DNA of 64,000 bases from Falsirhodobacter deserti (GTDB lineage: Bacteria > Pseudomonadota > Alphaproteobacteria > Rhodobacterales > Rhodobacteraceae), in contig NZ_ML137218.1 of the NCBI RefSeq assembly GCF_004015795.1, positions 662,048 to 726,047 on the forward strand, in the 5' to 3' direction. Shown here one piece after another: positions 50,433 through 59,550 of this stretch (positions are counted from its first letter, which is position 1; every line of letters starts with the position of its first letter). A model generated the notes under the pieces. The model ran no database searches, was not told where the DNA came from, and saw only the letters and a program-made list of their open reading frames with translations. A program made the position numbers and the translations under genes.

Positions 50433-51293
50433 TCATGCCAACCGCTTCGCCCCAGCTACACAGGCGACAATCAATAGCGTCACACCGATCATCGACCAAG
50501 CCACGGGTTCGTCCAGCACCACACCAGCCAGCAACAGCCCGAAGAACGGTTGCAGGAGCTGCAACTGGCCGACCCCCGCGATGCCACCGAGGGCAAGCCC
50601 TCGATACCAGAACACGAACCCGATCCACATGCTGAAGACGGAGACGTAGACCAAACCCAGCCAGACCGGCATCGTCACGCGGGTCCAGTTGGACGGCCAC
50701 GTTGCCACTGCGAGAACGGCCATGACAGGTGCAGCCAAGACCAACGCCCACGAGATGACCTGCCAGCCACCGAGGCGACGAGAGAGGACGGCACCCTCTG
50801 CATAGCCCAGACCACAGATGAGGATCGCGGCCAGCATCAGCAGATCGCCGGTCAGGGTGCCATCCGCACTCTGCGACCAGGCATAGAGCGCGACAAGCAG
50901 GCTCCCCCCGCAGGAGAAGATCCAGAACGCTGGCCGTGGCCGCTCCCCGCCCCGGATCACGCCGCAGACGGCGGTCGCCAGCGGCAGAAGGCCGATGAAC
51001 ACGATGGAGCGGGCCGAGGTGATGTGCTGCAAGGCAAGAGCGGTCAGCAACGGAAAGCCGACAACGACACCGGCCGCCACGATCGCAAGCGGACCAATAT
51101 CGGGCCTTGAAGGTCGGGCCTGACGCCAGAGCATCAGCGCCGCCACCGCCAGAACTGCCGCGATGACGGCGCGGGCCGAGGTAAGGAACATGGGAGAAAG
51201 ACCGGATACCGCCACTCGTGTGGCCGGTAAGGATGCACTGAATATGATGACGCCGATGAGGCCACTGCCCCATCCCTTGCTTGCGAGTCCCAT
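50433..51293 (-). CDS. EamA/DMT-family transporter
   Basis: A 286-residue protein with ten expected helices and the two-repeat EamA layout (SASLPATRVAVSGLSPMFLTSARAVIAA in the first half; LQPFFGLLLAGVVLDEP in the second, the conserved EP end). It is divergent from a MocR-type gene; such pairs are frequent, and the regulator probably controls the exporter. A metabolite or drug exporter, substrate unknown. Confidence 0.87.
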   Translation of the reverse strand: MGLASKGWGSGLIGVIIFSASLPATRVAVSGLSPMFLTSARAVIAAVLAVAALMLWRQARPSRPDIGPLAIVAAGVVVGFPLLTALALQHITSARSIVFIGLLPLATAVCGVIRGGERPRPAFWIFSCGGSLLVALYAWSQSADGTLTGDLLMLAAILICGLGYAEGAVLSRRLGGWQVISWALVLAAPVMAVLAVATWPSNWTRVTMPVWLGLVYVSVFSMWIGFVFWYRGLALGGIAGVGQLQLLQPFFGLLLAGVVLDEPVAWSMIGVTLLIVACVAGAKRLA

Positions 51294-51407
51294 GACTGCC
51301 CTCGTTGTTTTTCTCTCCCCTTACGAGAAGGTCGCTGGTGGAGACAGGCACGGGAGGCATACAAAAGTGCCGAACTGTATTCCCAACCCGACCCATACGG
51401 CTGCCCT

Positions 51408-52787
51408 ATGACGAACCGGACGACACAGGTGATGGACGCGATCCGCCGCATGATCGCGGAACAGACGCTTCTTGCGGGGGAGCGGGTGCCGTCGATCCGC
51501 AGCCTTGCAGCTAGGATGAGCGTCTCGCCTTCGACTGTCGTGGAAGCCTATGACCGGCTGGTGGCGGATGGGGTGATCCGGTCGCGGCCCGGCTCCGGCT
51601 TCTATGTCGCAGATCGCGCAGCTTTCACGAGTCTGCAGCCCCCCGCCACTGATCTGGACCGGTCGGTCGATCCGCTCTGGGTGTCGCGACAATCTCTGGA
51701 TGCGGCACCCGGCGTGCTGAAGCCGGGATGCGGATGGATGCCGCCCGACTGGATGCCGCAGGCGGCAATCCGGCGGGCGCTGCGCCAGATCAGCCGCAGC
51801 GATGATGCCCTGCTGGCGGATTACGGCAGCTCGCGCGGAGAACAAGATCTCCGGCACCTTCTGGCGCGACAATGCGCGGAGGAAGGTTTGCCGGTCGATC
51901 CCGATATGGTGCTGCTGACCGGCTCGGGGTCGCAGACCCTCGACCTGATCTGCCGCCTCCTGCTGCGTCCGGGGGATGCGGTTCTGGTCGACGATCCCTG
52001 CTACTTCAACTTCCAGGCGCTGCTGCGCGTCCTCGGGGTCCGGATCGTCTCGGTGCCCTTCACCCGGGACGGCCCCGATCTGGGAGCGTTTGCCGAGGCC
52101 CTGGAGGTCCATCGTCCGCGCCTCTACCTCACGAACTCCGCATTGCACAATCCGACCGGGGCCACGCTGTCGGCACAGACCGCGCACCGTTTGCTGTTGC
52201 TGGCGGCCGAACGGGATCTGACCATCGTGGAGGACGACACGTTCGCCCCTTTGGAGCCAGACCTGTCGCCTCGCCTGGCGATCCTCGATGGCTTGCAGCG
52301 CGTCATCCGGATCGGCAGCTTCTCCAAGACTCTATCGGCTGCGGCACGCTGTGGCTACGTCATCGCACGACCGGAACTTGTCGAGGCGCTGACGGACTTG
52401 CAGGTCGCCACCAACTTTGGCGGGCCAAGTCCCGTCGCCGCCGAAATCGTCCGGATCACGCTGGCGGACGGAAGCTACCGCAAGCACATCGCCGCCACCC
52501 GAACCCGGCTCGCACGGGCGCGGCGGGAGGCTGGCCAGAGGCTGGAACGGCTCGGGATTGTGCCATGGCTGATGCCCCGCGGCGGCTTCTACCTGTGGTG
52601 TCAGTTGCCGGAGGGGAAGGACGCGCAGTCCCTTGCGAGGACTGCACTTGAAAGAGGGACAATCCTTGCCCCAGGAAACGTCTTCAGCGCCGCAGGGACG
52701 GCAGGAGACTTCATACGTCTGAATGTCAGCCAGATGGTGCCCGCTGTCTATGAGGACTTGGCAGAGGCACTACGAACGTCTGCATAA
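51408..52787 (+). CDS. MocR-type GntR/aminotransferase fusion regulator (PdxR-like)
   Basis: A 459-residue regulator with an N-terminal GntR winged helix (LAARMSVSPSTVVEAYDRLVADGV) and a fold-type I aminotransferase domain that binds pyridoxal phosphate. The lysine is in GSFSKTLSAAARCGY, and LHNPTGATLS and DDPCYFNF are also PLP-fold marks. Such regulators sense PLP or amino-compound ligands. It is divergent from the EamA gene. Its last codons lie within the repeat at 52774. Confidence 0.88.
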   Translation: MTNRTTQVMDAIRRMIAEQTLLAGERVPSIRSLAARMSVSPSTVVEAYDRLVADGVIRSRPGSGFYVADRAAFTSLQPPATDLDRSVDPLWVSRQSLDAAPGVLKPGCGWMPPDWMPQAAIRRALRQISRSDDALLADYGSSRGEQDLRHLLARQCAEEGLPVDPDMVLLTGSGSQTLDLICRLLLRPGDAVLVDDPCYFNFQALLRVLGVRIVSVPFTRDGPDLGAFAEALEVHRPRLYLTNSALHNPTGATLSAQTAHRLLLLAAERDLTIVEDDTFAPLEPDLSPRLAILDGLQRVIRIGSFSKTLSAAARCGYVIARPELVEALTDLQVATNFGGPSPVAAEIVRITLADGSYRKHIAATRTRLARARREAGQRLERLGIVPWLMPRGGFYLWCQLPEGKDAQSLARTALERGTILAPGNVFSAAGTAGDFIRLNVSQMVPAVYEDLAEALRTSA

Positions 52788-52820
52788 AGCTCTTCATGTA
52801 GAGGATGGGACAAAACTGCC
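52774..52820 (+). repeat. Dispersed repeat copy (full)
   Basis: GAACGTCTGCATAAAGCTCT with TCATGTAGAGGATGGGACAA and AACTGCC. It overlaps the final five codons of the MocR gene, so the end of that protein has been formed by the repeat. Confidence 0.75.
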
Positions 52821-52856
52821 ATACCGCTTGTTGAGGTCAAGACCAGACATTGGCTT

Positions 52857-53486
52857 TCACGATCGGGACGTAAGCACGCGTAGACCCGCAATGCCGAAGA
52901 AGGCTGCAAGTCCTATTTCAATCCATTTGGATGCCTTCCGGTAGCCTCGAACCATCGTAGGCGTCGAGAAAACCAAAGCGTAGCCGCCGAACACAGCAAT
53001 GCCGAGCAAGGCACACCCCGCGATCACCGCCTGTAGCGTCCAGGTCGGCATACCCGGCCGAAGGCCGAGTGACATGATCGCTACCCAAGCTAGGACCGCT
53101 TTGGGGTTGGCGATGTGAAGAAGGAGCCCACGCCGAAACAGAACGCGATAGCTTAATGTGACGGGTGCTGCCACCAGGTCGGCGGGATGAGCTGCAAGTG
53201 CTGAGCGTGCCGAGCGATAGGCGAGGTAGAGCAGGTAGAGACCGCCTACAATCTTGATTGCAAACAGGGCGTGCGCCCATGCGGCGAGCACCACCGAAAG
53301 GCCGGTTGCCGCCAGCACAGCCCAAGCCATGCTGCCCGCAACGACACCCGCTGCGACCGCCAAAGCGGGTTGGCGACCTTGGCTCATAGCAACGCCCATA
53401 ATTGCCATATTGCTAGGTCCGGGGCTTGCCGTCGCTATAAGGTAGGCGCCGTAGACGACCAGAAGTTGGTTTAGGACTTCGGACAT
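52857..53486 (-). CDS. LysE/RhtB-family amino-acid exporter
   Basis: A 209-residue protein with six expected helices, start ATG 53486 (MSEVLNQLLVVYG). The PGPSNMAIMGVAMSQGRQ motif near the start and the YLLYLAYRSARS segment are typical. It exports amino acids or homoserine-type compounds. Confidence 0.87.
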   Translation of the reverse strand: MSEVLNQLLVVYGAYLIATASPGPSNMAIMGVAMSQGRQPALAVAAGVVAGSMAWAVLAATGLSVVLAAWAHALFAIKIVGGLYLLYLAYRSARSALAAHPADLVAAPVTLSYRVLFRRGLLLHIANPKAVLAWVAIMSLGLRPGMPTWTLQAVIAGCALLGIAVFGGYALVFSTPTMVRGYRKASKWIEIGLAAFFGIAGLRVLTSRS

Positions 53487-53683
53487 GAGGCTTACTTTCG
53501 GAAATGTGGTAGTAAACGCGCTTGCCGAGACCTTAACCCATGACCTCGGCAAGATGAACCATGATGCTCTCAGTCTCTACTAAAACCACCGCACAGCCGG
53601 GCAATCCGAAGCTAACGGAACGGTTGTTGCTTTTCCAACAGCTTTCCGGCTCACGTTGACACAACGCTATAAGGAAAAGAGCC

Positions 53684-54316
53684 ATGCCTGACCTTGCCAG
53701 CCTGCTAGCCTTCGCTGCCATCTCTTTGGGCATGGTTCTGACACCCGGCCCGAACATGGTCTATCTGATTTCCCGTTCAATCTGCCAAGGCCGCGCGGCG
53801 GGGCTTGTGTCGTTGGGCGGTGTCGCACTTGGCTTCGTGTTCTACATGCTTTGTGCGGCTTTTGGGGTAACCGCCTTTGTTATGGCAGTTCCCCTTGCCT
53901 ACGATACACTGCGCTTAGCCGGGGCGCTCTACTTGCTCTACCTCGCCTGGCAAGCGGTAAAGCCCGGCGGACGTTCACCCTTTCAAATCCAAGACCTTCC
54001 AAAAGATGGGCCGCGCAAGCTGTTCTTGATGGGGCTGCTGACAAACCTGCTGAATCCCAAGATTGCTGTCATGTATCTGTCGCTGCTGCCGCAGTTCATC
54101 ACCCCTGAGCATGGCAACATCCTCAACCAGTCCGTCATGCTGGGCTTAACTCAGATTGTTGTCAGCGTTAGCGTCAATGCCGCGATCGTAGTTGCTTCAG
54201 GCGGCATTGCGCTTTTTCTGGCGCAGCGGCCCTTCTGGGGTGTCTTGCAGCGCTGGCTAATGGGAACGGTGCTGGCAGCACTGGCCGTGCGGATGATGAC
54301 AGAAGCGCGCCGGTGA
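53684..54316 (+). CDS. LysE/RhtB-family amino-acid exporter
   Basis: A 210-residue LysE protein with start ATG 53684 behind AAGGAAAAG. It has TPGPNMVYLISRSICQGRAAG and the YLLYLAWQAVKPGG and NPKIAVMYLSLLPQF segments. It is divergent from the other LysE gene and differs from it in sequence, so the two are not a recent duplication. Confidence 0.88.
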   Translation: MPDLASLLAFAAISLGMVLTPGPNMVYLISRSICQGRAAGLVSLGGVALGFVFYMLCAAFGVTAFVMAVPLAYDTLRLAGALYLLYLAWQAVKPGGRSPFQIQDLPKDGPRKLFLMGLLTNLLNPKIAVMYLSLLPQFITPEHGNILNQSVMLGLTQIVVSVSVNAAIVVASGGIALFLAQRPFWGVLQRWLMGTVLAALAVRMMTEARR

Positions 54317-54330
54317 TTTTAAGCACCCTC

Positions 54331-54384
54331 GAATGGCTGCAATGGGCTCTGAGTGCGAGGCGGGACGTTTGGTGACTTCATTCC
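54331..54384 (+). repeat. Dispersed repeat copy
   Basis: GAATGGCTGCAATGGGCTCT with GAGTGCGAGGCGGGACGTTT and a final CATTCC. Full unit with both halves, after the second LysE gene. Confidence 0.65.
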
Positions 54385-54471
54385 ATTTGTAGCGACCCGC
54401 CGCGGCGCCATCGTCGTCACGTGGCCAGACTGACAAAGCACCAGCCTGCGATGACCCACAGGATCTGCCTC

Positions 54472-54960
54472 ATGCAACCACACATCCAGCCCCCTCCTGC
54501 AGGCCGCGTCGGCGTCATATCCGATACCCACGGTTTGCTCCGCCCCGAGGCGCTGGAGGCCCTCGGAGGCGTCAGACATATCCTGCACGCGGGCGACATC
54601 GGCGATCTCGACCATCTTGACGCGCTGGCGCGCATTGCCCCGGTGACGGGGATCCGCGGCAACATCGACCGCGGCCACTGGGCGGAAGTCCTGCCAGACA
54701 CAGTGAGCCTCACGGTCGGAAGCCTGCGGATTCACATGATCCATGACCGCAAGGCTTTGCAGGCGGATGCGCAAGCGGAGGGGTGGGACGTCGTGATCTC
54801 CGGCCACTCCCACAGGCCGAGCATCGAGGAAACCGACAGCATCCTCTGGCTGAACCCCGGCGCAGCCGGCCCCCGCCGCTTCCGCCTGCCCATCACTCTG
54901 GCTTTCCTTTGGGAAGAGGCTGGCCGCCCCCGCGCCATGATCCACCCCTTGCCTGTCTGA
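54472..54960 (+). CDS. YfcE-type metallophosphoesterase
   Basis: About 162 residues from ATG 54472 (an earlier ATG at 54451 is possible; no strong ribosome binding site). Metal motifs are SDTHG, GDIGD, RGNID (with N of GNHD kept) and GHSHRP. Small YfcE/MJ0936-like phosphodiesterases of the cytoplasm have this layout. Confidence 0.85.
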   Translation: MQPHIQPPPAGRVGVISDTHGLLRPEALEALGGVRHILHAGDIGDLDHLDALARIAPVTGIRGNIDRGHWAEVLPDTVSLTVGSLRIHMIHDRKALQADAQAEGWDVVISGHSHRPSIEETDSILWLNPGAAGPRRFRLPITLAFLWEEAGRPRAMIHPLPV

Positions 54961-55137
54961 CCTGCTTCCGCCCGGGCATGGCCACCTGAACCGGCCGAGA
55001 CCTGACGGAGGTCGCCCCTCGTCGAAGGGCTCTCGAGCTTCCGTCCCGGCGCCGCTTGAACCGTTCGGCGGTCTCCGCTGTCGGCCGTTCATGGCACGCC
55101 GCAAGACATCCTCTCGCATTCCCGGCCCGAAGATCTG

Positions 55138-55665
55138 GTGCTCGCTGCGGCCTTGGTCCTCGCCGGGTGGATCTTTGGCCGTGAGGGTCCACAGATGCGC
55201 GAGACGTTCTTCGACATGGCGGAGCGGCTTCTCGAAGGGCAGTCGTCCCCGCGCGACACGGTGGTCGGCGGGGCGCGCATCATCGACGGCGACACGCTGA
55301 ATCTTGATGGCACGCGCATCCGCCTTTACGGCATTGACGCGCCGGAAAGCGCGCAGAGCTGCAAGCACGCTGCGCGGACTTGGGCCTGCGGAGCCGAGGC
55401 GACGCGGGCGCTGGCGGAGATGATCGGGGACCGGCCCCTGACCTGCGAGGCGCGCGACACCGACCGCTACGGCCGCACCGTGGCCACCTGTGAGGCGGGG
55501 GGTGTCAGCGTCAACACATGGATGGTCCGCAACGGCTGGGCCGTCGCCTATCGCCAATACGGCGGCGAGATCTACGGTGCCAACGAGGACGCCGCGAGGC
55601 GCGACGGGCTCGGGCTGTGGAGCAGCACGTTCGAGATGCCGTGGGACTGGCGCAAGGCGCATTGA
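55138..55665 (+). CDS. Thermonuclease (SNase)-like nuclease, membrane-anchored or secreted
   Basis: A 175-residue protein from GTG 55138 with a short hydrophobic N-terminus (LAAALVLAGWIFG) and a staphylococcal nuclease-type domain. The expected catalytic residues are present: Arg in RIRLYGIDAPE, the following Glu, and the second Arg in DTDRYGRTVA. Two Cys pairs (SCKHAARTWACG, TCEA...ATCEAG) suggest export and disulfides. It could degrade extracellular nucleic acids. Confidence 0.8.
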   Translation: MLAAALVLAGWIFGREGPQMRETFFDMAERLLEGQSSPRDTVVGGARIIDGDTLNLDGTRIRLYGIDAPESAQSCKHAARTWACGAEATRALAEMIGDRPLTCEARDTDRYGRTVATCEAGGVSVNTWMVRNGWAVAYRQYGGEIYGANEDAARRDGLGLWSSTFEMPWDWRKAH

Positions 55666-55674
55666 GCGGCGGAA

Positions 55675-57051
55675 TTACAGGCTCGGGATCCCGTCCGCGT
55701 CCACGATCTTCCAGAAGGCGTGCCTGCCGGCGTAGGTGCGTCTCAGCTGGGTGACGAAGCTCTGGTGATCCGGCACGCCCCCATGATCTGCGATCCTGCC
55801 GTCGGCGGCCGCGCAAGCCTGCAGCTGCAGGGCGGCTTCGCGATGGCGCGCGGCACGCCCATTCAGGGCGGACAGGATCAGCGCCCTTCTCAGGAGAGTT
55901 GCCGCGACAGGGAACCGGGCATCCAGGGCATCCGCCGCGTGGGCCAGATCCGGTTCGTCGCCCTCCAGCTCCGCCGCCCGCGCCAGAACCAGTCGTGCCG
56001 CCACGGGAAGATCGGGCCAGTCGATGAAGAAGCGCAGCGCGGCGTGAAGGTCGCGATGCTGCTGCGCGATTCTCCGCGCCGCGTCCTCCGCCTCGATGTC
56101 GTCGAAATCGGGAAGAAGCCGGAGGAAGCGGCGCAGCCGATCCGCATCGGGACGGCGGATGAAGCTGTCCCACAGCGCCGCTTTCAGCTCCTCCTTGCGA
56201 CCCAAGGCCTCGAGGGCGGTGATGCTGAGGTCTTCGAGATCGGCACGCGTCGCGAGGGCCAGCGCTTCCTCGGCCCGTCCCGCCGCCAGCAGCCGGGTCG
56301 CGATATCGGCCGCGACGCTTCCCTCTGCCAGTTGGGCCGCGCTGAAGCGGGCGATGTAGGCGTCGAGATCCCCCTGCGCGTCAGCGATGTCGCGCAGGAG
56401 GGTCTCGAGCCATTGCGGCTGGACAGCCTGCGCCCGCCGCGCCTGCCGAGAGGCGGGCACATGGGCGGCTTCGGAGGATGTAGCCGTTGCAGCGGTCACA
56501 TGTCGCTTCAGGTGCTCCAGTCCCACCGGGCCGAGGGCGCCTGCCAACGCCGCCACTCCACCCGCGAAGATGCCTTGGTCGTCATGCGCCAGCGCGTCGA
56601 ACAGCATGTCGGCCAGTCCCTCGTGCGGAAGCCCTGCGCGAAGGCGCGAGACGGCAGCCATGGCGTCCCGGAACGCCTCCCTCAGGATGTCGCCGTCCCT
56701 GGTGCGGTCCAGCACGCCGGCGCCGAGGTGCAGAAGCTCCCACAAGAGCTCGAACGCGAGGACAGGCGCAGCGGGAGCCACACGCGTCTCGATCAGGGCG
56801 ATCAGGCTGCGGATCTCCTTCGCGAAGGTGCGGTGGGTCTTGCGCGACAGGTAACCCCTGGCCTGCCGGATCGAGGCGTAGCGCTTGCGGATGTCGCGGG
56901 TGACGTCTTCGCTGCCCTGATGGGCGCTCAGCTCCAGCCGCAGGCGGCGCTGAAGGTCGGCGCGGCCTTTGGTGACGTCGATCAGCAGCTCCGCCAGCCG
57001 GTCGGGACCGAGCGCCAGCAGGTTCTTCGCGTTGAGCGCCTTGGCCGCCAT
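55675..57051 (-). CDS. Large helical protein, DUF6880-like, function unknown
   Basis: A 458-residue protein from ATG 57051 (MAAKALNAKNLLALG). The N-terminus resembles DUF6880 proteins: a short LL..G motif followed by many amphipathic helices rich in Leu, Ala, Arg and Glu (repeat-like, TPR/HEAT-type composition). No catalytic motif. It overlaps the stop of the small membrane protein gene by one base (TGATG), so the two are translationally coupled. Confidence 0.65.
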   Translation of the reverse strand: MAAKALNAKNLLALGPDRLAELLIDVTKGRADLQRRLRLELSAHQGSEDVTRDIRKRYASIRQARGYLSRKTHRTFAKEIRSLIALIETRVAPAAPVLAFELLWELLHLGAGVLDRTRDGDILREAFRDAMAAVSRLRAGLPHEGLADMLFDALAHDDQGIFAGGVAALAGALGPVGLEHLKRHVTAATATSSEAAHVPASRQARRAQAVQPQWLETLLRDIADAQGDLDAYIARFSAAQLAEGSVAADIATRLLAAGRAEEALALATRADLEDLSITALEALGRKEELKAALWDSFIRRPDADRLRRFLRLLPDFDDIEAEDAARRIAQQHRDLHAALRFFIDWPDLPVAARLVLARAAELEGDEPDLAHAADALDARFPVAATLLRRALILSALNGRAARHREAALQLQACAAADGRIADHGGVPDHQSFVTQLRRTYAGRHAFWKIVDADGIPSL

Positions 57052-57299
57052 CACCGCAACCGCGCGATGCGCAGGACCGAGGCGAGGCAGCGCCAGATCA
57101 GCGCGATCACGATCATCCGGAAAAGGAATCCGAGGATGGTCGTGATCTTCATGCCGAACAGCGTGCACAGCATCAAGATCGCGAGCAGCCCGACCGCGAT
57201 CTGCTCGACGAGCGAATGACGCTCCGCAAACTCGGAGCCGAAGATCAGGAACCCGGCCGAGGCTCCCACCAGACCTGCGATCATCAAGACCCGCGACAT
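57051..57299 (-). CDS. Small membrane protein of unknown function
   Basis: An 82-residue protein with three hydrophobic stretches (about residues 5-22, 34-50 and 52-72). GGAGGG lies 7 nt upstream of ATG 57299. Coupled to the DUF6880-like gene. The family was not recognised. Confidence 0.65.
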   Translation of the reverse strand: MSRVLMIAGLVGASAGFLIFGSEFAERHSLVEQIAVGLLAILMLCTLFGMKITTILGFLFRMIVIALIWRCLASVLRIARLR

Positions 57300-57634
57300 C
57301 GTCTTTCCCTCCGTGGCCGCAACGCGGCAGCGTCAGGAGCTATAGGCCCAGCCACAGCGAAAAGCGAGAACGCGCGTGCGGCGCCGGCGATGTGACGAAG
57401 CCGAGAGGAGGCGGCCAGGTGCCGCCGTTCTCCGGCTCCTTTGGCGGTGAGATTGGGACGGAGCTGACATTCGCGAGGACTGCAAGAACTCGCCAGAGGA
57501 CAATGATCCAGCACTCAGCCTGCAAACTGACCCCTACCAGGATCTAGAAGCTGTCTTGACGACCGTCGATGTAGACAAATGCCTTGCGATGATATCGAAT
57601 GTTCTCTGGTCTCCAAGATGGATTTTGCAAGCCC
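57300..57634. other. Gap between the small membrane protein and the P-loop ATPase genes
   Basis: Divergent promoter region. It contains the repeat copy at 57436-57473 and then a change to lower GC that marks the island border. No gene of its own is supported. Confidence 0.5.
57436..57473 (+). repeat. Dispersed repeat copy at the border of the low-GC island
   Basis: TCCTTTGGCGGTGAGATTGG with GACGGAGCTGACATTCG, the last full copy before the low-GC genes. The CATTCG end is intact. Confidence 0.65.
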
Positions 57635-59263
57635 ATGTCTTCCAACCTAATTGTGCTCAAGGACGGCATCAATATCGGCCAGAACGGTGCGGAGCACGAC
57701 GACGAGTATCTTTTTAGGTGTTTCGTCGATCATCCAGCCTACAGCCAGATGGTCGATTTGAACTCACCGAGCACGTTTCTACTCGGCAGCACCGGCGCAG
57801 GGAAGACAGCGATATTACGCATGGTGAACAAGCTCGAAGATCATTGTTCAGACCTCGCTGTTCATGACATGGCGATGAACCATATAGCGAGCAGCGACAC
57901 AATTCTATTTTTGAAAAGCCTTGATGTTGATCTAACACTTTTCTTTCAGGCTTTATGGCGGCAGGTCTTCCTGATTGAATACATCAAGGTCGCGATCAAC
58001 GCCGCCGATAAGGAGCAGTTCGACTTCAAGATAGCAAGGATTTTAAACAGCATTGCCAGGGGCCGCCAACGCGATAAGTTAGAAAAGTTTGTTGATGATC
58101 ATGCTCGCAGTTTCTGGAATACGATTGACGAGAATGTAGTCGAGCTCTCGGAAAGTCTAGCGAGAGAATTCAATGCAAACTTTGGCGGAGAGCTGAAGAA
58201 ATTCACTGGGAAGGCTGGATACGTTCATAGCTTAGGGTCTCAACAGAAGGTCCAGCTTCAGCAACGCGCCAGGCAATTTATCAGTTCGTCGTCACTTTCT
58301 GAGATCCCCTCGGTAGTTTCTGCTTTGTCAGACTACACTAGGGGGAGGCAAGATAAGTTCTTCATTACAGTTGATGGGCTTGACGAACATTGGGTTGACG
58401 ATGATATAAAATTCCAACTTCTGCAAGCTATGTTTGAGGCACTCAAGGGCCTAAAGAAGCTCCGAAACTTTCAGGTTATTGTTGCTCTCCGGAACGATCT
58501 ATACATCAAGATGGTTCGCGAGACACCCTCCTCTCAGAGGCAGATCGAAAAGTATGATGATCTCATTATACGCATAAGGTGGTCCAAAGCGCAGCTTCGC
58601 GAACTTGCCGAGAAACGCATAAGAGAGATGTTTAAGCGGAAGTATTCGTCGGAGCAAGTCTCATTCGATGACATCTTCAAGCAAAACCCAGACGGAAAAA
58701 CGACGCCTTGGGACTACATCATTGAAAGGACCCTTCGTCGACCGCGGGATGTAATAAATTTTATCAATCACGCGCTACAAGCTTCCGAAGGTAAGTCAGC
58801 AGTAAGCAAGAATAACTTCCTACAAGGCGAGGCAAGTTATTCAAACTTGCGACTTGAAACTCTTGTCCACGAATGGTCTGGAACATTTCCAGCGATTAGC
58901 TCTATTTTGGAGTTGTTACGTGACAAAGTGGCATACAGGCAGGCTTCGGAATTCATGCATAGTAGATTTATCGAGGAAATGTATGATCTCCTGGGGAAGG
59001 ACAGTTCCTGCTATTCAGATAGTATGTGGACAGACCTATCCAAATTTGTTAACGACGATATCCATCTAGAATCCGTCTCTTTAGCACAGCAAGTGCTCTA
59101 CCGTTTGCATCTGATAGGTGCCGTTGGGCTAAAATTGCGGGAAGACCGCCCTTGGGATTGGATCTACGAAACAGCTAGGCCGGTTGCGGAACAGCAGATA
59201 GATTCATCAACTAAATTCCGTGTCCACCCTATGCTGTATGCGTCTTTGAGCATCAGGAAGTAG
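57635..59263 (+). CDS. P-loop ATPase, Sll1717-type, candidate defence protein
   Basis: A 542-residue protein (ATG 57635; another at 57599 would add 12 residues). Walker A GSTGAGKT is at 51-58 and the Walker B-type strand FFITVDGLDEHW at ~243-254, with Asp247. The N-terminal GQNGAEHDDEYLFRCFVDH block is the Sll1717-type start. The C-terminal half (RRPRDVINFINHAL, as in STAND/KAP ATPases; then a winged-helix-like end) completes it. GC content is visibly lower than that of the flanking DNA and codon use is mixed, so it was acquired. It faces an OLD-type nuclease gene. I infer a sensor or effector role in anti-phage defence, unproven. Confidence 0.7.
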   Translation: MSSNLIVLKDGINIGQNGAEHDDEYLFRCFVDHPAYSQMVDLNSPSTFLLGSTGAGKTAILRMVNKLEDHCSDLAVHDMAMNHIASSDTILFLKSLDVDLTLFFQALWRQVFLIEYIKVAINAADKEQFDFKIARILNSIARGRQRDKLEKFVDDHARSFWNTIDENVVELSESLAREFNANFGGELKKFTGKAGYVHSLGSQQKVQLQQRARQFISSSSLSEIPSVVSALSDYTRGRQDKFFITVDGLDEHWVDDDIKFQLLQAMFEALKGLKKLRNFQVIVALRNDLYIKMVRETPSSQRQIEKYDDLIIRIRWSKAQLRELAEKRIREMFKRKYSSEQVSFDDIFKQNPDGKTTPWDYIIERTLRRPRDVINFINHALQASEGKSAVSKNNFLQGEASYSNLRLETLVHEWSGTFPAISSILELLRDKVAYRQASEFMHSRFIEEMYDLLGKDSSCYSDSMWTDLSKFVNDDIHLESVSLAQQVLYRLHLIGAVGLKLREDRPWDWIYETARPVAEQQIDSSTKFRVHPMLYASLSIRK

Positions 59264-59550
59264 TCCCTGACATGATGGCCTCGATTTTCTACAGATTTTT
59301 ACCTGCCTCTGGAGGTAATCTACTCAATATTGATCGAAGTTCTGGTTGTAGAGCAAAGCATGAAGATGGCAACGCAGTTAATCCGGGAGAGACAAGTCGA
59401 TGACTAATGCATCAACTTGAGTATGCCCGGCCATTCTGAGAAAGCTGTCTGTCTTCGGTGCGGTCACAGCAACACACCGAATTTTTTATTGCCGCCAACA
59501 CGCTGTGCCGCTCAACTAGGCTTCGATTTGGCATTTCTGGTGAGACTGGA

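Noticed and set aside
42435-57473. Chromosomal integron with attC sites
   Set aside because: The repeats lack the paired R boxes expected of attC sites, genes lie on both strands with their own promoters, and no integron integrase is present.
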